17,593 nucleotides of DNA from Oscillospiraceae bacterium (lineage in GTDB: Bacteria > Bacillota_A > Clostridia > Oscillospirales > Oscillospiraceae): assembly GCA_016302005.1 (NCBI GenBank), contig JAEDOK010000022.1, positions 1 through 17,593 on the forward strand, written 5' to 3'. Position numbers and translations under genes: made by a program. This document shows, piece after piece, positions 5,574 to 12,747 of this stretch; the first letter of the stretch is position 1; each line of letters starts with the position of its first letter. The notes beneath the pieces are model-generated. The model saw nothing but the letters and a program-made list of their open reading frames with translations, did no database searches and was not told the DNA's origin.

Positions 5574-6509
5574 ATGAAATACGGTTTCGGTGTAGATGTG
5601 GGCGGCACGACCGTCAAGTTAGGTCTGTTTGACGAGACAGGCGCGCTGCTGGACAAGCGCGAAATCCCAACCCATACGGAACATGAGGGCGAGCGGATCC
5701 TGCCCGATATCGCCGCGGCAATCGACACGATCCTCGCGGATAAGGGCATTGCAAAAAGCGTCGTGACGGGCATCGGCGTCGGCGTGCCGGGGCCCATCAA
5801 CGACGAGGGCGTCATCAATCGCTGCGTCAACCTCAACTGGGGCGTGTTCAACCTGCACGATACCCTCGGCGCGCTGACGGGTCTGCGCGTCAAGGGCGGC
5901 AATGACGCCAACTGCGCCGCCCTCGGCGAGGCGTGGAAGGGCGGCGGCGCAGGCAGCCGTTCGTCCATGTTTGTCACCCTCGGCACAGGTGTCGGCGGCG
6001 GCGTCATTCTGAACGGAAAAATTCTCGTCGGCGCGCACGGTGTCGGCGGCGAAATCGGGCATATTACCGTCAGTGCACCGGACAAGTATCCCTGCACCTG
6101 CGGCAAACGGGGCTGCATCGAGCGCTATGCCTCCGCCACGGGCATTGTCCGCATGACAAAGGAGCGTCTTGCCCGGGACGACGCGCCCTCCACGCTGCGC
6201 AGTGCGGAAAGCCTGACCTGCAAGGACGTGTTCGACGCGGCAAAGGCCGGCGACTCCCTTGCCGTAGAAACGCTCGAATCGGTCTTTGACTATCTCGGTG
6301 AGGCGCTTGCCTCGGCGTGTTGCGTCTGCGACCCCGAGCGCATCATTCTCGGCGGCGGCGTGTCCAAGGCGGGTACATATCTGTTAGAGGGCGCGAAACG
6401 GCATTTTGAGCAGCATATGTTCCACGCCTGCAAGGGAACGGAATTCTCCCTCGCCACCCTCGGCAACGACGCAGGTATGTACGGTGCATACCGCCTTATC
6501 GCGGAATGA
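5574..6509 (+). CDS. glk: ROK-family glucokinase
   Basis: Phosphorylates glucose with ATP to glucose-6-phosphate. The 311-residue protein has the ROK layout: DVGGT phosphate-binding loop (8-12), GVGVPGPIN (68-76), NDANCAALGE with the catalytic Asp111, and TLGTGVGGGV (136-144). Next come GEIGHITV (159-166), where His163 binds zinc, and the CTCGKRGC zinc knot (174-181). GLYCOL-ase or repressor roles are unlikely because there is no N-terminal DNA-binding domain. The start is ATG 5574; a TTG lies directly upstream at 5571 and AAAGGA precedes both by about 8-11 nt. Its stop overlaps the Mini-III start by 4 bp (ATGA), so it heads a three-gene operon. Glucose specificity is inferred from the family and from Pgi next door; other hexoses are possible. 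Confidence 0.94.
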   Translation: MKYGFGVDVGGTTVKLGLFDETGALLDKREIPTHTEHEGERILPDIAAAIDTILADKGIAKSVVTGIGVGVPGPINDEGVINRCVNLNWGVFNLHDTLGALTGLRVKGGNDANCAALGEAWKGGGAGSRSSMFVTLGTGVGGGVILNGKILVGAHGVGGEIGHITVSAPDKYPCTCGKRGCIERYASATGIVRMTKERLARDDAPSTLRSAESLTCKDVFDAAKAGDSLAVETLESVFDYLGEALASACCVCDPERIILGGGVSKAGTYLLEGAKRHFEQHMFHACKGTEFSLATLGNDAGMYGAYRLIAE

Positions 6510-6919
6510 AGGATTTATTTCACCCGGAAATGACACCCGCGCAGGTGAACGCCATGTCCGCCCTCGCCCTTGCGCACATCGGCGACGCGGTGTTTGAGCT
6601 GCTTGTGCGCACCAAGCTGTGCCTCGGCGGCGGCACCACCAACGGGCGTCTGCATCACGACACCATTGCCCGCGTCTGCGCACCGGCACAGGCAGTGCTT
6701 GCCGAGCGCATCGCTCCCCTGCTCACCGAGGAGGAAACTGCGTTTTATCGGCGCGGAAAAAACAGCCACACCCATGCGATCCCCAAAAACGCAACACCCG
6801 CGCAATACGCAAAGGCGACGGGACTCGAAGCCCTCTTCGGCGCGCTCTTTTTGCTCGGCAGGCAGGCGCGTGTGGAAGCCCTGTTCGTCGCCGCCACGGA
6901 GGAAGACTATGCCCTTTGA
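6506..6919 (+). CDS. mrnC: Mini-ribonuclease 3 (23S rRNA maturation)
   Basis: Mini-III is a dimeric RNase III catalytic domain without the RNA-binding domain. In Bacillus it trims the double-stranded ends of 23S rRNA, helped by ribosomal protein L3. The 137-residue length is typical. Visible landmarks are ALAHIGDAVFELLVR (21-35) with the metal-binding Asp27, the conserved FYRRGKNSH segment (80-88), and AKATGLEALFGALFLLGR (102-119) with the second acidic residue Glu108. It starts with an ATGA overlap with glk and ends 11 bp inside rqcH, so all three genes should be translated from one mRNA. In many Firmicutes this gene sits by cysS, so the pairing with glucokinase and rqcH is notable. Confidence 0.93.
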   Translation: MKDLFHPEMTPAQVNAMSALALAHIGDAVFELLVRTKLCLGGGTTNGRLHHDTIARVCAPAQAVLAERIAPLLTEEETAFYRRGKNSHTHAIPKNATPAQYAKATGLEALFGALFLLGRQARVEALFVAATEEDYAL

Positions 6920-8666
6920 CGCTTACTTTTTGACCGCCGTCGTGCAGGAGCTGAAGCCGATCCTGCTCGGTGCGCGCATTGATAAGATTCAGCAGCCCTC
7001 CCGCGACACCGTGCTGCTGCAGCTCCGCGGGCGGGAAAAGCTCCTGCTCTCGGCGAACGTCAACCGCCCGCGCATTCATCTGACCCAGGCGAGCTTTGAC
7101 AATCCCGCGCAGCCGCCGATGTTCTGTATGCTCCTGCGCAAGCACCTCTCCGGCGGACGCATCGCGGAACTCACGCAGCCCACCGCCGAACGCGCGGTCA
7201 CCCTTGCCTTTGACTGCACGGATGAGATGGGCGTCCCCTGCCGCAAGACGCTGATCTTGGAGCTGATGGGGCGCAATTCCAATCTCATCCTGACGGGCGC
7301 GGACGGGCGCATTCTCGACTGCCTGCGGCGCGTGGATTTTGAGATGTCCGAGACCCGGCAGGTGCTGCCCGGACTGTTCTACCACGAGCCGCCCAAGCAG
7401 GACAAGCGCATTCCGCAGGAAACGGGAGAGGCAGAGCTTTTCGCGCTTTTGCAGGCGGAGGACAGCCCGAAACGGCTGGATAAATGGCTGATCGACACCT
7501 TTGCGGGGCTATCCCCTTTGATCGCACGGGAGCTGACATACCGCCTGAGCGGCGAGACGGACACGGACATTTTAACCCTTGACCGCCCAAGCACGGCGGC
7601 GTATTTGGCACGGGAGCTTTCCATGCAGAGCATACCGAAGCCCTATCTTCTCCTGCGGGAAGGCGAGGACAAGCCCGCCGATTTCACCTACCGTCCGATT
7701 GCGCAGTACGGCGATTATATGTGCCTGCGGGAACTGCCGAGCTTTTCCGCCCTGCTGGACGCCTTTTATACCGAGACGGACCGCGCCGACCGTATCCGCC
7801 AGAAGTCGCAGACCCTGCGCAAGACAGTCACGACGCTGCATGAGCGCGCCCTGCGGAAGCTTGAGATCCAGCGGCAGGAGCGTGAGGCGACCCTCGACCG
7901 GGAGACGCTGCGCCGCATGGGCGACATCGTCACGGCAAATCTCCACGCGATCACGCGCGGGCAAACGCTCCTGCGCGCGGTGGATTTTTACGACGCAGAG
8001 ATGCAGGAAATTGAAATCCCGCTCAAGCCGAACCTCTCACCGCAGCAGAACGCCGCGAGGTTTTATAAGGACTACGCCAAGGCAAAGCACGCGGAGAAGA
8101 TCCTCACCGAGCAGATCGCGCAGGGTGAGATTGAGGTCAATTATCTCGCGGGCGTGTTGGAAGAGCTGTCGCGTGCGGAAAATGAGCGGGATCTGAGCGA
8201 AATACGAGCGGAATTGGAGGACGGCGGCTATCTTCGCGCCGCAGACCGCCGCAAAAACGGCAAAGCGGGCAAACAGATGAAGCAAGCGCCCGCGAAACCG
8301 ATGGGGTTCTGCTCCTCCGACGGCTTCCCGATCTATGTCGGAAGGAATAACCGTCAAAACGATCAATTATCGCTCAAAACCGCGCAAAAAAATGACATTT
8401 GGCTGCATGCCCAGAAGATACACGGCGCACATGTCATCATTGCCTCGGCAGGTGCGGAGGTGCCCGACCAAACCATCACCGAAGCGGCAATGCTGGCGGC
8501 ATACTATTCCGAAGCAAGGGAAGGTCAAAACGTCCCCGTGGATGTCACACCGGTGCGCTTTTTGAAAAAGCCCAACGGCGCCAAGCCCGGCATGGTCGTC
8601 TACGACCGCTACCGCACCGTCATCGTCACCCCCAACGCCTCCCTCCCCGAAGTATTAAAGCTGTAG
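6909..8666 (+). CDS. rqcH: RqcH / NFACT ribosome-associated quality control factor
   Basis: RqcH (homologue of eukaryotic Rqc2, also called FbpA) binds 50S subunits carrying stalled nascent chains. It recruits Ala-tRNA to add C-terminal alanine tails that mark the chain for proteolysis. The 585-residue protein shows an NFACT-N domain (from 1; FDAYFLTAVVQEL, then PPMFCMLLRKHLSGGRI at 69-85), a helix-hairpin-helix middle, two coiled-coil arms (about 285-345 and 375-440), and an NFACT-R domain from about 466 with VGRNNRQND and DIWLHAQKIHGAHVII. GGAGGAA (6898-6904) precedes the ATG at 6909, inside mrnC. Where Bacillus RqcH has the Asp-Arg pair needed for tRNA binding, this protein seems to have Glu94-Arg95. 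The older fibronectin-binding name is probably misleading. The stop codon is formed by the first bases of a repeat (CTGTAG). Confidence 0.95.
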   Translation: MPFDAYFLTAVVQELKPILLGARIDKIQQPSRDTVLLQLRGREKLLLSANVNRPRIHLTQASFDNPAQPPMFCMLLRKHLSGGRIAELTQPTAERAVTLAFDCTDEMGVPCRKTLILELMGRNSNLILTGADGRILDCLRRVDFEMSETRQVLPGLFYHEPPKQDKRIPQETGEAELFALLQAEDSPKRLDKWLIDTFAGLSPLIARELTYRLSGETDTDILTLDRPSTAAYLARELSMQSIPKPYLLLREGEDKPADFTYRPIAQYGDYMCLRELPSFSALLDAFYTETDRADRIRQKSQTLRKTVTTLHERALRKLEIQRQEREATLDRETLRRMGDIVTANLHAITRGQTLLRAVDFYDAEMQEIEIPLKPNLSPQQNAARFYKDYAKAKHAEKILTEQIAQGEIEVNYLAGVLEELSRAENERDLSEIRAELEDGGYLRAADRRKNGKAGKQMKQAPAKPMGFCSSDGFPIYVGRNNRQNDQLSLKTAQKNDIWLHAQKIHGAHVIIASAGAEVPDQTITEAAMLAAYYSEAREGQNVPVDVTPVRFLKKPNGAKPGMVVYDRYRTVIVTPNASLPEVLKL

Positions 8667-8966
8667 ATTTGTACGCAATCGATACTTCCTGCACAAGATT
8701 GCCACGTCGCTGCGCTCCTCGCAATGACACGGAAAGGCTCCCCCACTTGTCATTGCGAGACCGGTGCGCACACCGGTCGTGGCAATCTCCGGCTGTAGTT
8801 TTGTACGGTATCGGCACTTCCTGCGCAAGATTGCCACCTCGCTGCGCTCCTCGCAATGACACGGAAAGGCTCCCCCACTTGTCATTGCGAGACCGGTGCG
8901 CACACCGGTCGTGGCAATCTCCGGCTGTAGTTTTGTACGGTATCGGCACTTCCTGCACAAGATTGC
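8661..8966. repeat. Tandem 132-bp repeat array
   Basis: Units start at 8661, 8793 and 8925 (CTGTAG then TTTGTACG), exactly 132 bp apart. The third stops at 8966. Each full unit holds the linker, GATTGCCAC followed by CTCCTCGCAATGACA, a CGGAAAGGCTCCCCCACTT spacer, TCATTGCGAGACCGGTG, the CCGGTG/CACCGG hairpin and GTGGCAATCTC. The two full units are nearly identical, which points to recent tandem duplication. A related block lies at 3908-4119. There is no array of short regular repeats with unique spacers, so it is not CRISPR. Confidence 0.92.
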
Positions 8967-9100
8967 AGCCGCAATACCCGCAAGGGGCACGCCACAGCCT
9001 TATGGCTCCTTCGTCGCCGACGGCTGTGCAGGGGGTATGCCGCATCCGTAACGCTCCTGCGTCGCGTAGGGCTGCGCTGCGGTCGTGGCAATCTCGTGCA
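8967..9100. repeat. Different repeat module inside the third unit
   Basis: At 8967 the third unit breaks off after GATTGC; GTCGTGGCAATCTC from the normal unit resumes at about 9082. The intervening GC-rich segment includes CCACAGCC/GGCTGTGC arms and CCTTCGTCGCCGACGGCTG (about 9013-9031). A near-copy of that (CAGCCGTTCGCGACGAAGG) closes the window at 17575-17593 in the opposite direction. This suggests modules exchanging between repeat families. Confidence 0.65.
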
Positions 9101-9118
9101 GAAAACCGCGATATTTGC

Positions 9119-9155
9119 CAAGCAGTTCCGAGGAAGCCCCGGAGCTGCCTTTTTT
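9119..9155 (+). terminator. Terminator of the glk-mrnC-rqcH operon
   Basis: GCAGTTCCG (9122-9130) pairs with CGGAGCTGC (9140-9148, one G-U), followed by C and six T (9150-9155). It lies beyond the repeat array. Confidence 0.85.
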
Positions 9156-9190
9156 GTCTTACATTTTTCCCCTTTTTGCGGCAAATTTGC

Positions 9191-9219
9191 TTGACAAACG
9201 GCTTTTTCGGGAATAAGAT
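9191..9219 (+). promoter_or_regulatory. mgtE promoter
   Basis: A perfect TTGACA (9191-9196), a 17-bp spacer and TAAGAT (9214-9219) predict a start near 9226. That gives an mgtE leader of about 190 nt. Confidence 0.88.
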
Positions 9220-9256
9220 AAAGAATAGTGCAAATGTTCAAATTTAGAATGAAGGA

Positions 9257-9370
9257 GGGAACAGGTCATGGATGCTGGGAGTACAGGCGGCACATCGGCA
9301 GGCCGAAGTCCGAGGCAGCGCCGCATTCATCGGCGCTGTTCCCCATAAACCTATAGGTCTGCCGTGCCGA
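9257..9370 (+). promoter_or_regulatory. Structured mgtE leader, not a recognisable M-box
   Basis: GGGAACAG (9257-9264) can pair with CTGTTCCC (9336-9343). A competing perfect hairpin, CAGCGCCG (9316-9323) with CGGCGCTG (9331-9338), shares CTG with it. A third option pairs TCGGCA (9295-9300) with TGCCGA (9365-9370). The first pairing hides part of the ribosome site of the leader ORF. The GUUAGGUGAGGCUCC core of the M-box Mg2+ riboswitch is absent. Mg2+ control is therefore an inference from the downstream gene. Confidence 0.45.
9268..9348 (+). CDS. Leader ORF upstream of mgtE (26 codons)
   Basis: An ATG at 9268 lies 8 nt after AAGGAGGG (9252-9259) and opens 26 codons ending at TAA 9346-9348. 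The product starts MDAGSTGGTSAG and ends in an Arg/Pro-rich run, RSPRQRRIHRRCSP. Much of it overlaps the competing stems in the mgtE leader, so ribosome progress along it could decide which stem forms. Arg/Pro-rich leader peptides control Mg2+ transport genes in enteric bacteria (mgtL), but no homology is claimed. It could instead be a chance ORF in a structured RNA. Confidence 0.5.
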   Translation: MDAGSTGGTSAGRSPRQRRIHRRCSP

Positions 9371-9417
9371 CTTCCCGATCTCTGATCAAGATACTATGAA
9401 ACAGGAGGTCAGAACCG

Positions 9418-10791
9418 ATGGCAGAGCATAATGTCACCGTGGAAAGCACGCTCACTGCGCTTTTGAGTGAGAAGAAATATGCCACAATTCGCGACATCCT
9501 CTCAACGATGAACCCCGCCGACATCGCCTCGGTGTTCGACGAGATGGAGGAGGAGCGTCTGCCGCTGCTGTTCCGGCTGCTGCCGAAGGAGCTTGCAGCC
9601 GAGGCGTTCGTCGAGATGGAGCCGGAGGCGCAGGAGCTGCTGATCCGCGGCTTCTCGGATTCCGAGCTGCGCGAGGTGCTTGACGAGCTGTACGTCGACG
9701 ACGCCGTCGACATCGTCGAGGAAATGCCCGCCAACGTCGTGCGGCGTATTTTGTCGCAGGCCGATCCGCAGATGCGCAAGGAGATCAACGAGATCCTGCG
9801 CTATCCCGAAAATTCCGCCGGCTCGATCATGACGACGGAATATGTCTCCCTGCGCCCGAACATGACGGTGGAGGAATCCATTCTCCGCATCCGCCGCACA
9901 GGCGTGGACAAGGAGACCATTTACACCTGTTATGTTACCAAAAACCGCACACTGATCGGTTTGGTCACCGTCAAGGATCTGCTTTTGGCGCACGACGACG
10001 AGACGACCATCGAGGAGATCATGGAGACGAATGTCATCTCCGTCAACACCCACACCGATCAGGAGGAAGTCGCGCGGATGTTTTCGAAATATGACTTTCT
10101 CGCCCTGCCCGTGGTGGACGCGGAGAGCCGTATGGTCGGTATCGTCACCTATGACGACGCCATGGATGTCATGGAGGACGAGGCGACGGAGGACATCGAG
10201 CTGATGGGTGGTATGCTTCCGTCGGAGAAGCCCTATCTCCGCTCGTCTGTCTTTGACCTTTTCAAGCACCGCATCCTTTGGCTGATGCTGCTGATGGTCT
10301 CTGCCACCTTCACAGGTCTCATCATTACAGGCTTTGAGGACGCGCTTTCCGCACAGGTCGTGCTGACAGCCTTCATTCCCATGCTTATGGGCACGGGCGG
10401 TAACTCCGGCTCTCAGGCTTCGGTCACCGTTATCCGTGCGCTTTCGCTCGGAGAGCTTGAATTCTCCGACCTCTGGCGCGTGGTCTGGAAGGAGATCCGC
10501 ACCGCCGTGCTTTGCGGCGTCGCGCTGGCTTGCGCCTGTTTCTTGAAAATGATGCTGATCGACCGTCTGCTGCTTGGAAACAGCGAGGTCACAACGCTGG
10601 TCGCCGTAGTTGTGTGCGTCACGATGGCGTTGACCGTTCTCGCCGCAAAGGTCATAGGAGCGATCCTGCCGATGGTCGCCAAGCGGCTCGGCATGGATCC
10701 CGCAGTCATGGCAAGTCCGTTCATCACGACCATTGTAGACGCGCTCTCTCTGCTCGTCTATTTCGGCATCGCAAGCGCCTTTCTTCTCTGA
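9418..10791 (+). CDS. mgtE: MgtE-type magnesium transporter
   Basis: A Mg2+-gated Mg2+ channel of the inner membrane. The 457-residue length is typical. Order of domains: N-terminal superhelical MgtE_N (about 20-125), rich in E and D and ending before PENSAG at 130; two CBS domains (about 132-255) that sense cytosolic Mg2+; a connecting helix; and five membrane helices (about 280-457). The pore region has PMLMGTGGNSGSQ (321-333) and the conserved aspartate is Asp441 in TIVDALSLLVYFG. The ATG at 9418 is preceded by AGGAGGT (9402-9408). It is monocistronic: its own promoter and long leader lie upstream, and a 21-bp hairpin follows the stop. Co2+ may be a secondary substrate, as in the family. 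Confidence 0.96.
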   Translation: MAEHNVTVESTLTALLSEKKYATIRDILSTMNPADIASVFDEMEEERLPLLFRLLPKELAAEAFVEMEPEAQELLIRGFSDSELREVLDELYVDDAVDIVEEMPANVVRRILSQADPQMRKEINEILRYPENSAGSIMTTEYVSLRPNMTVEESILRIRRTGVDKETIYTCYVTKNRTLIGLVTVKDLLLAHDDETTIEEIMETNVISVNTHTDQEEVARMFSKYDFLALPVVDAESRMVGIVTYDDAMDVMEDEATEDIELMGGMLPSEKPYLRSSVFDLFKHRILWLMLLMVSATFTGLIITGFEDALSAQVVLTAFIPMLMGTGGNSGSQASVTVIRALSLGELEFSDLWRVVWKEIRTAVLCGVALACACFLKMMLIDRLLLGNSEVTTLVAVVVCVTMALTVLAAKVIGAILPMVAKRLGMDPAVMASPFITTIVDALSLLVYFGIASAFLL

Positions 10792-10798
10792 ACATGAC

Positions 10799-10855
10799 AT
10801 CATACGAAAAGCGTCCGGCTCACGCCGGACGCTTTTCGTATGATTCAATGTTTTT
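10799..10855. terminator. Strong terminator between mgtE and xpaC
   Basis: A perfect 21-bp stem (10799-10819 with 10824-10844, core AAAAGCGTCCGGC) with a TCAC loop starts 7 nt after the mgtE stop. TCAATG and five T follow on plus. It probably serves the convergent xpaC transcript as well, though no U-tract is visible on minus. Confidence 0.88.
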
Positions 10856-10878
10856 CGGCAATTCCCGTACAGCCGAGT

Positions 10879-11547
10879 TCATAAGGTGAGATTTACTTTT
10901 TTCCCGCTTTCCTGAAAGTCTGCATCATCGAGCAGACCGTCCCGCTTGCAGGTGATCGTCAGCGCTTCCATTTCCACGGACAGATCCAGCATATCATCTT
11001 CAAACAGGTTGGCATACTGCTTTTCCATGGCGCTGCGGATATCGTTGAGGCATGAGACAGTGTTCTCTGTGATCTCCGCCGCAGGCACACCGCTTTCTTC
11101 CAGCCGCACATATTTGAGAAGAATACTCCCCAGTGTGGGCAGATAATAATTGAAAAACTGGCGTACCGCCGGAATATCCTCCGGCTGCTCCTTCAGGGTG
11201 CGGAGGATACGGTCGATGCACCTGCAGATCTCCTCGCTCAGGGCGCGGATCCTTCCGTCCTTGACGCGCATTTCCAGACGCCGCAGCTCCATGAGATTGG
11301 AACGGCCTTTCGCCAGGATAGCATTCACGTCCGCCGAGGCTTTCGCGCTTTCCTTCTCCTCCGGTTTTTTCCTTGAGAATACAATAATGAGCACTACCAG
11401 CAGGATCACCAGCAGCAGGGCGACCCCGGCAATCACGAGAAATACAGTGGACAGGGCAGGGAAGAAGTACCGAAGAAAGAGGAAAAGTGCGATCGCTCCT
11501 ATCAGGCACACTATGCCCGGAATGCCCGATGATTTCTGATTCTTCAC
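10879..11547 (-). CDS. xpaC: XpaC-like membrane protein
   Basis: Belongs to the family named for XpaC, once linked to hydrolysis of the indoxyl phosphate X-P; its true role is unknown, and it regularly accompanies TelA. The 222-residue protein has two hydrophobic segments at the N-terminus (about 10-30 and 33-58). A basic stretch follows (RKKPEEKESAKAS), then a cytoplasmic, mainly helical domain containing LRRLEMRVKDGRIRALSEEI and a FNYYLPTLGSILLKYVRLE core (about 148-167) typical of the family. Start is GTG at 11547, 7 nt after AAAGGAGGG; an overlapping ATG two bases upstream is out of frame and stops at once. It lies 38 bp after telA and is the last gene of the minus-strand operon. A stress or envelope role with TelA is inferred. 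Confidence 0.85.
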   Translation of the reverse strand: MKNQKSSGIPGIVCLIGAIALFLFLRYFFPALSTVFLVIAGVALLLVILLVVLIIVFSRKKPEEKESAKASADVNAILAKGRSNLMELRRLEMRVKDGRIRALSEEICRCIDRILRTLKEQPEDIPAVRQFFNYYLPTLGSILLKYVRLEESGVPAAEITENTVSCLNDIRSAMEKQYANLFEDDMLDLSVEMEALTITCKRDGLLDDADFQESGKKVNLTL

Positions 11548-11585
11548 ATCCGTTCCCTCCTTTTGAATACCGAATGGCGGTTATC

Positions 11586-12725
11586 TCAGTTCCTGATCTC
11601 CAACAGCTTGTTTTTCAGCTCCGTTTCGATTCGGACAAGCTCCGTTTCGGCGGTCTTTCTCTTTGCGCGGCCCTCATTCTGGATGCGCAGGATCTCATCC
11701 AGCGTAGCGATGAGCTGCTCGTTGGTGTACTGCAGCGTCTCAATGTCTACAATGCCCCGTTCGCTTTCCTGCGCTATCTCGGCAGTCCCCGTTCTGAGCG
11801 CTTCCGCGTTCTTCCGCAACAGCTCGTTGGTCATATCCGATACCTCACGCTGTGCCTCCATCGCCTCTTTGGAATGAGCCATGCTCAACGCCAGCACCAT
11901 CTGATTCTTCCAAAGCGGGATGGTGTTGTTGATGGTGGACTGTATTTTTTCGGACATCAAGGTATCGTTGTTCTGGATCAGGCGTATCTGCGGCGCCATT
12001 TGGATGCTGATGGTCCTGGTCAGTTCCAGGTCATAGAGCTTCTTTTCGAATCGGTCGCACATGGCGGCGTAATCATTTGCAGCCTGTGCGTCGTGTGTCT
12101 GCCCGGACAGTCTTGCCCGTTCCCGCATCGCGGGCAGCGTTTCTTTGCATTCCCTGTCCAGCTTCTTTTTGCCTGCCAAAATGTACATCGTGAGCTCCTT
12201 GAAATAGGTAAGGTTGGCTTCGTACATCTTATCCAGCATGATGATATCTGTAAGCAGTTGATTCTGATGCCCTTCCAGCTCTTCAACGATCCTGTCAATG
12301 TTGGTCTCCGCTTTGTCATACCGAGCCTTCAACCGAGCGATCCGGCTGCCGGATCTCTTAAAGAACCCCAGGAAGCCGCTCTTTTCCTCTTCCGCGGAAA
12401 AGCCCTTCAGTTCGGTCACAAGGTTCGCGATCATCTCACCGGTCTCGCCCAGATCCTTTGTGCGCACGCCCTCCAGTACCGTATCGGAGAAGGCGGCGAC
12501 CTTCTTTTGGCAGGCAGCACCGTACTGCAAAATGATCGCGGAATCGTGCAGGTCAATTTTCTCCGAAAACGCATCGACCTGCTGCTGCTCCTCCGGCGAC
12601 AGGGTCTGCTGCTCCAAATAATGCTCCGTAAGCTCCTTCGTCGCAGATACCGCAGGAACAGCTTCTTCCGAATGCAATGTGAGTTCAGTTGTGCCAAGCT
12701 CTAATTTTATCATATTATCGTCCAT
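11586..12725 (-). CDS. telA: TelA-family protein (toxic anion resistance)
   Basis: TelA/KlaA proteins were first linked to tellurite resistance. In Firmicutes they are cytosolic helical proteins of unknown mechanism, associated with envelope stress and nisin or antibiotic tolerance. At 379 residues it has the usual length. After a variable N-terminus it is nearly all helical: FGFFKRSGSRI-type linker near 127, a long coiled-coil body, then the family core LTRTISIQMAPQIRLIQNNDTLMSEKIQSTINNT split around 250-280 with IPLWKNQMVLAL. The last part is a charged C-terminal coil. Start ATG 12725 has GGAGGAG just upstream. It lies 22 bp after the yitT stop and 38 bp before xpaC, so the three are probably one transcript from the yitT promoter. 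No promoter was seen between them. Confidence 0.93.
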   Translation of the reverse strand: MDDNMIKLELGTTELTLHSEEAVPAVSATKELTEHYLEQQTLSPEEQQQVDAFSEKIDLHDSAIILQYGAACQKKVAAFSDTVLEGVRTKDLGETGEMIANLVTELKGFSAEEEKSGFLGFFKRSGSRIARLKARYDKAETNIDRIVEELEGHQNQLLTDIIMLDKMYEANLTYFKELTMYILAGKKKLDRECKETLPAMRERARLSGQTHDAQAANDYAAMCDRFEKKLYDLELTRTISIQMAPQIRLIQNNDTLMSEKIQSTINNTIPLWKNQMVLALSMAHSKEAMEAQREVSDMTNELLRKNAEALRTGTAEIAQESERGIVDIETLQYTNEQLIATLDEILRIQNEGRAKRKTAETELVRIETELKNKLLEIRN

Positions 12726-12747
12726 TTTGCTCCTCCTTCTCAGTGTT

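Noticed and set aside
8661..8966. CRISPR array
   Set aside because: The repeats are 132 bp, contiguous, without unique spacers, and there are no cas genes in the window.
8626..9045. Minus-strand ORF with CHCEERSE-type repeats
   Set aside because: This is the reverse reading of the TCATTGCGA repeats, a common source of false hypothetical proteins.
8399..9247. Plus-strand ORF of 282 codons
   Set aside because: It lies out of frame in the end of rqcH and in the 132-bp tandem repeats; its peptide is itself repeated.
9226..9417. M-box magnesium riboswitch before mgtE
   Set aside because: The conserved GUUAGGUGAGGCUCC core and the later GGGUCAACAG-type segment are not present.
9502..10848. Minus-strand ORF of 448 codons
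   Set aside because: Antisense of mgtE with His/Asp/Arg-rich low-complexity translation; mgtE on the other strand has all family motifs.
11487..12704. Plus-strand ORF of 405 codons
   Set aside because: Antisense of telA, which has a ribosome site and family motifs.
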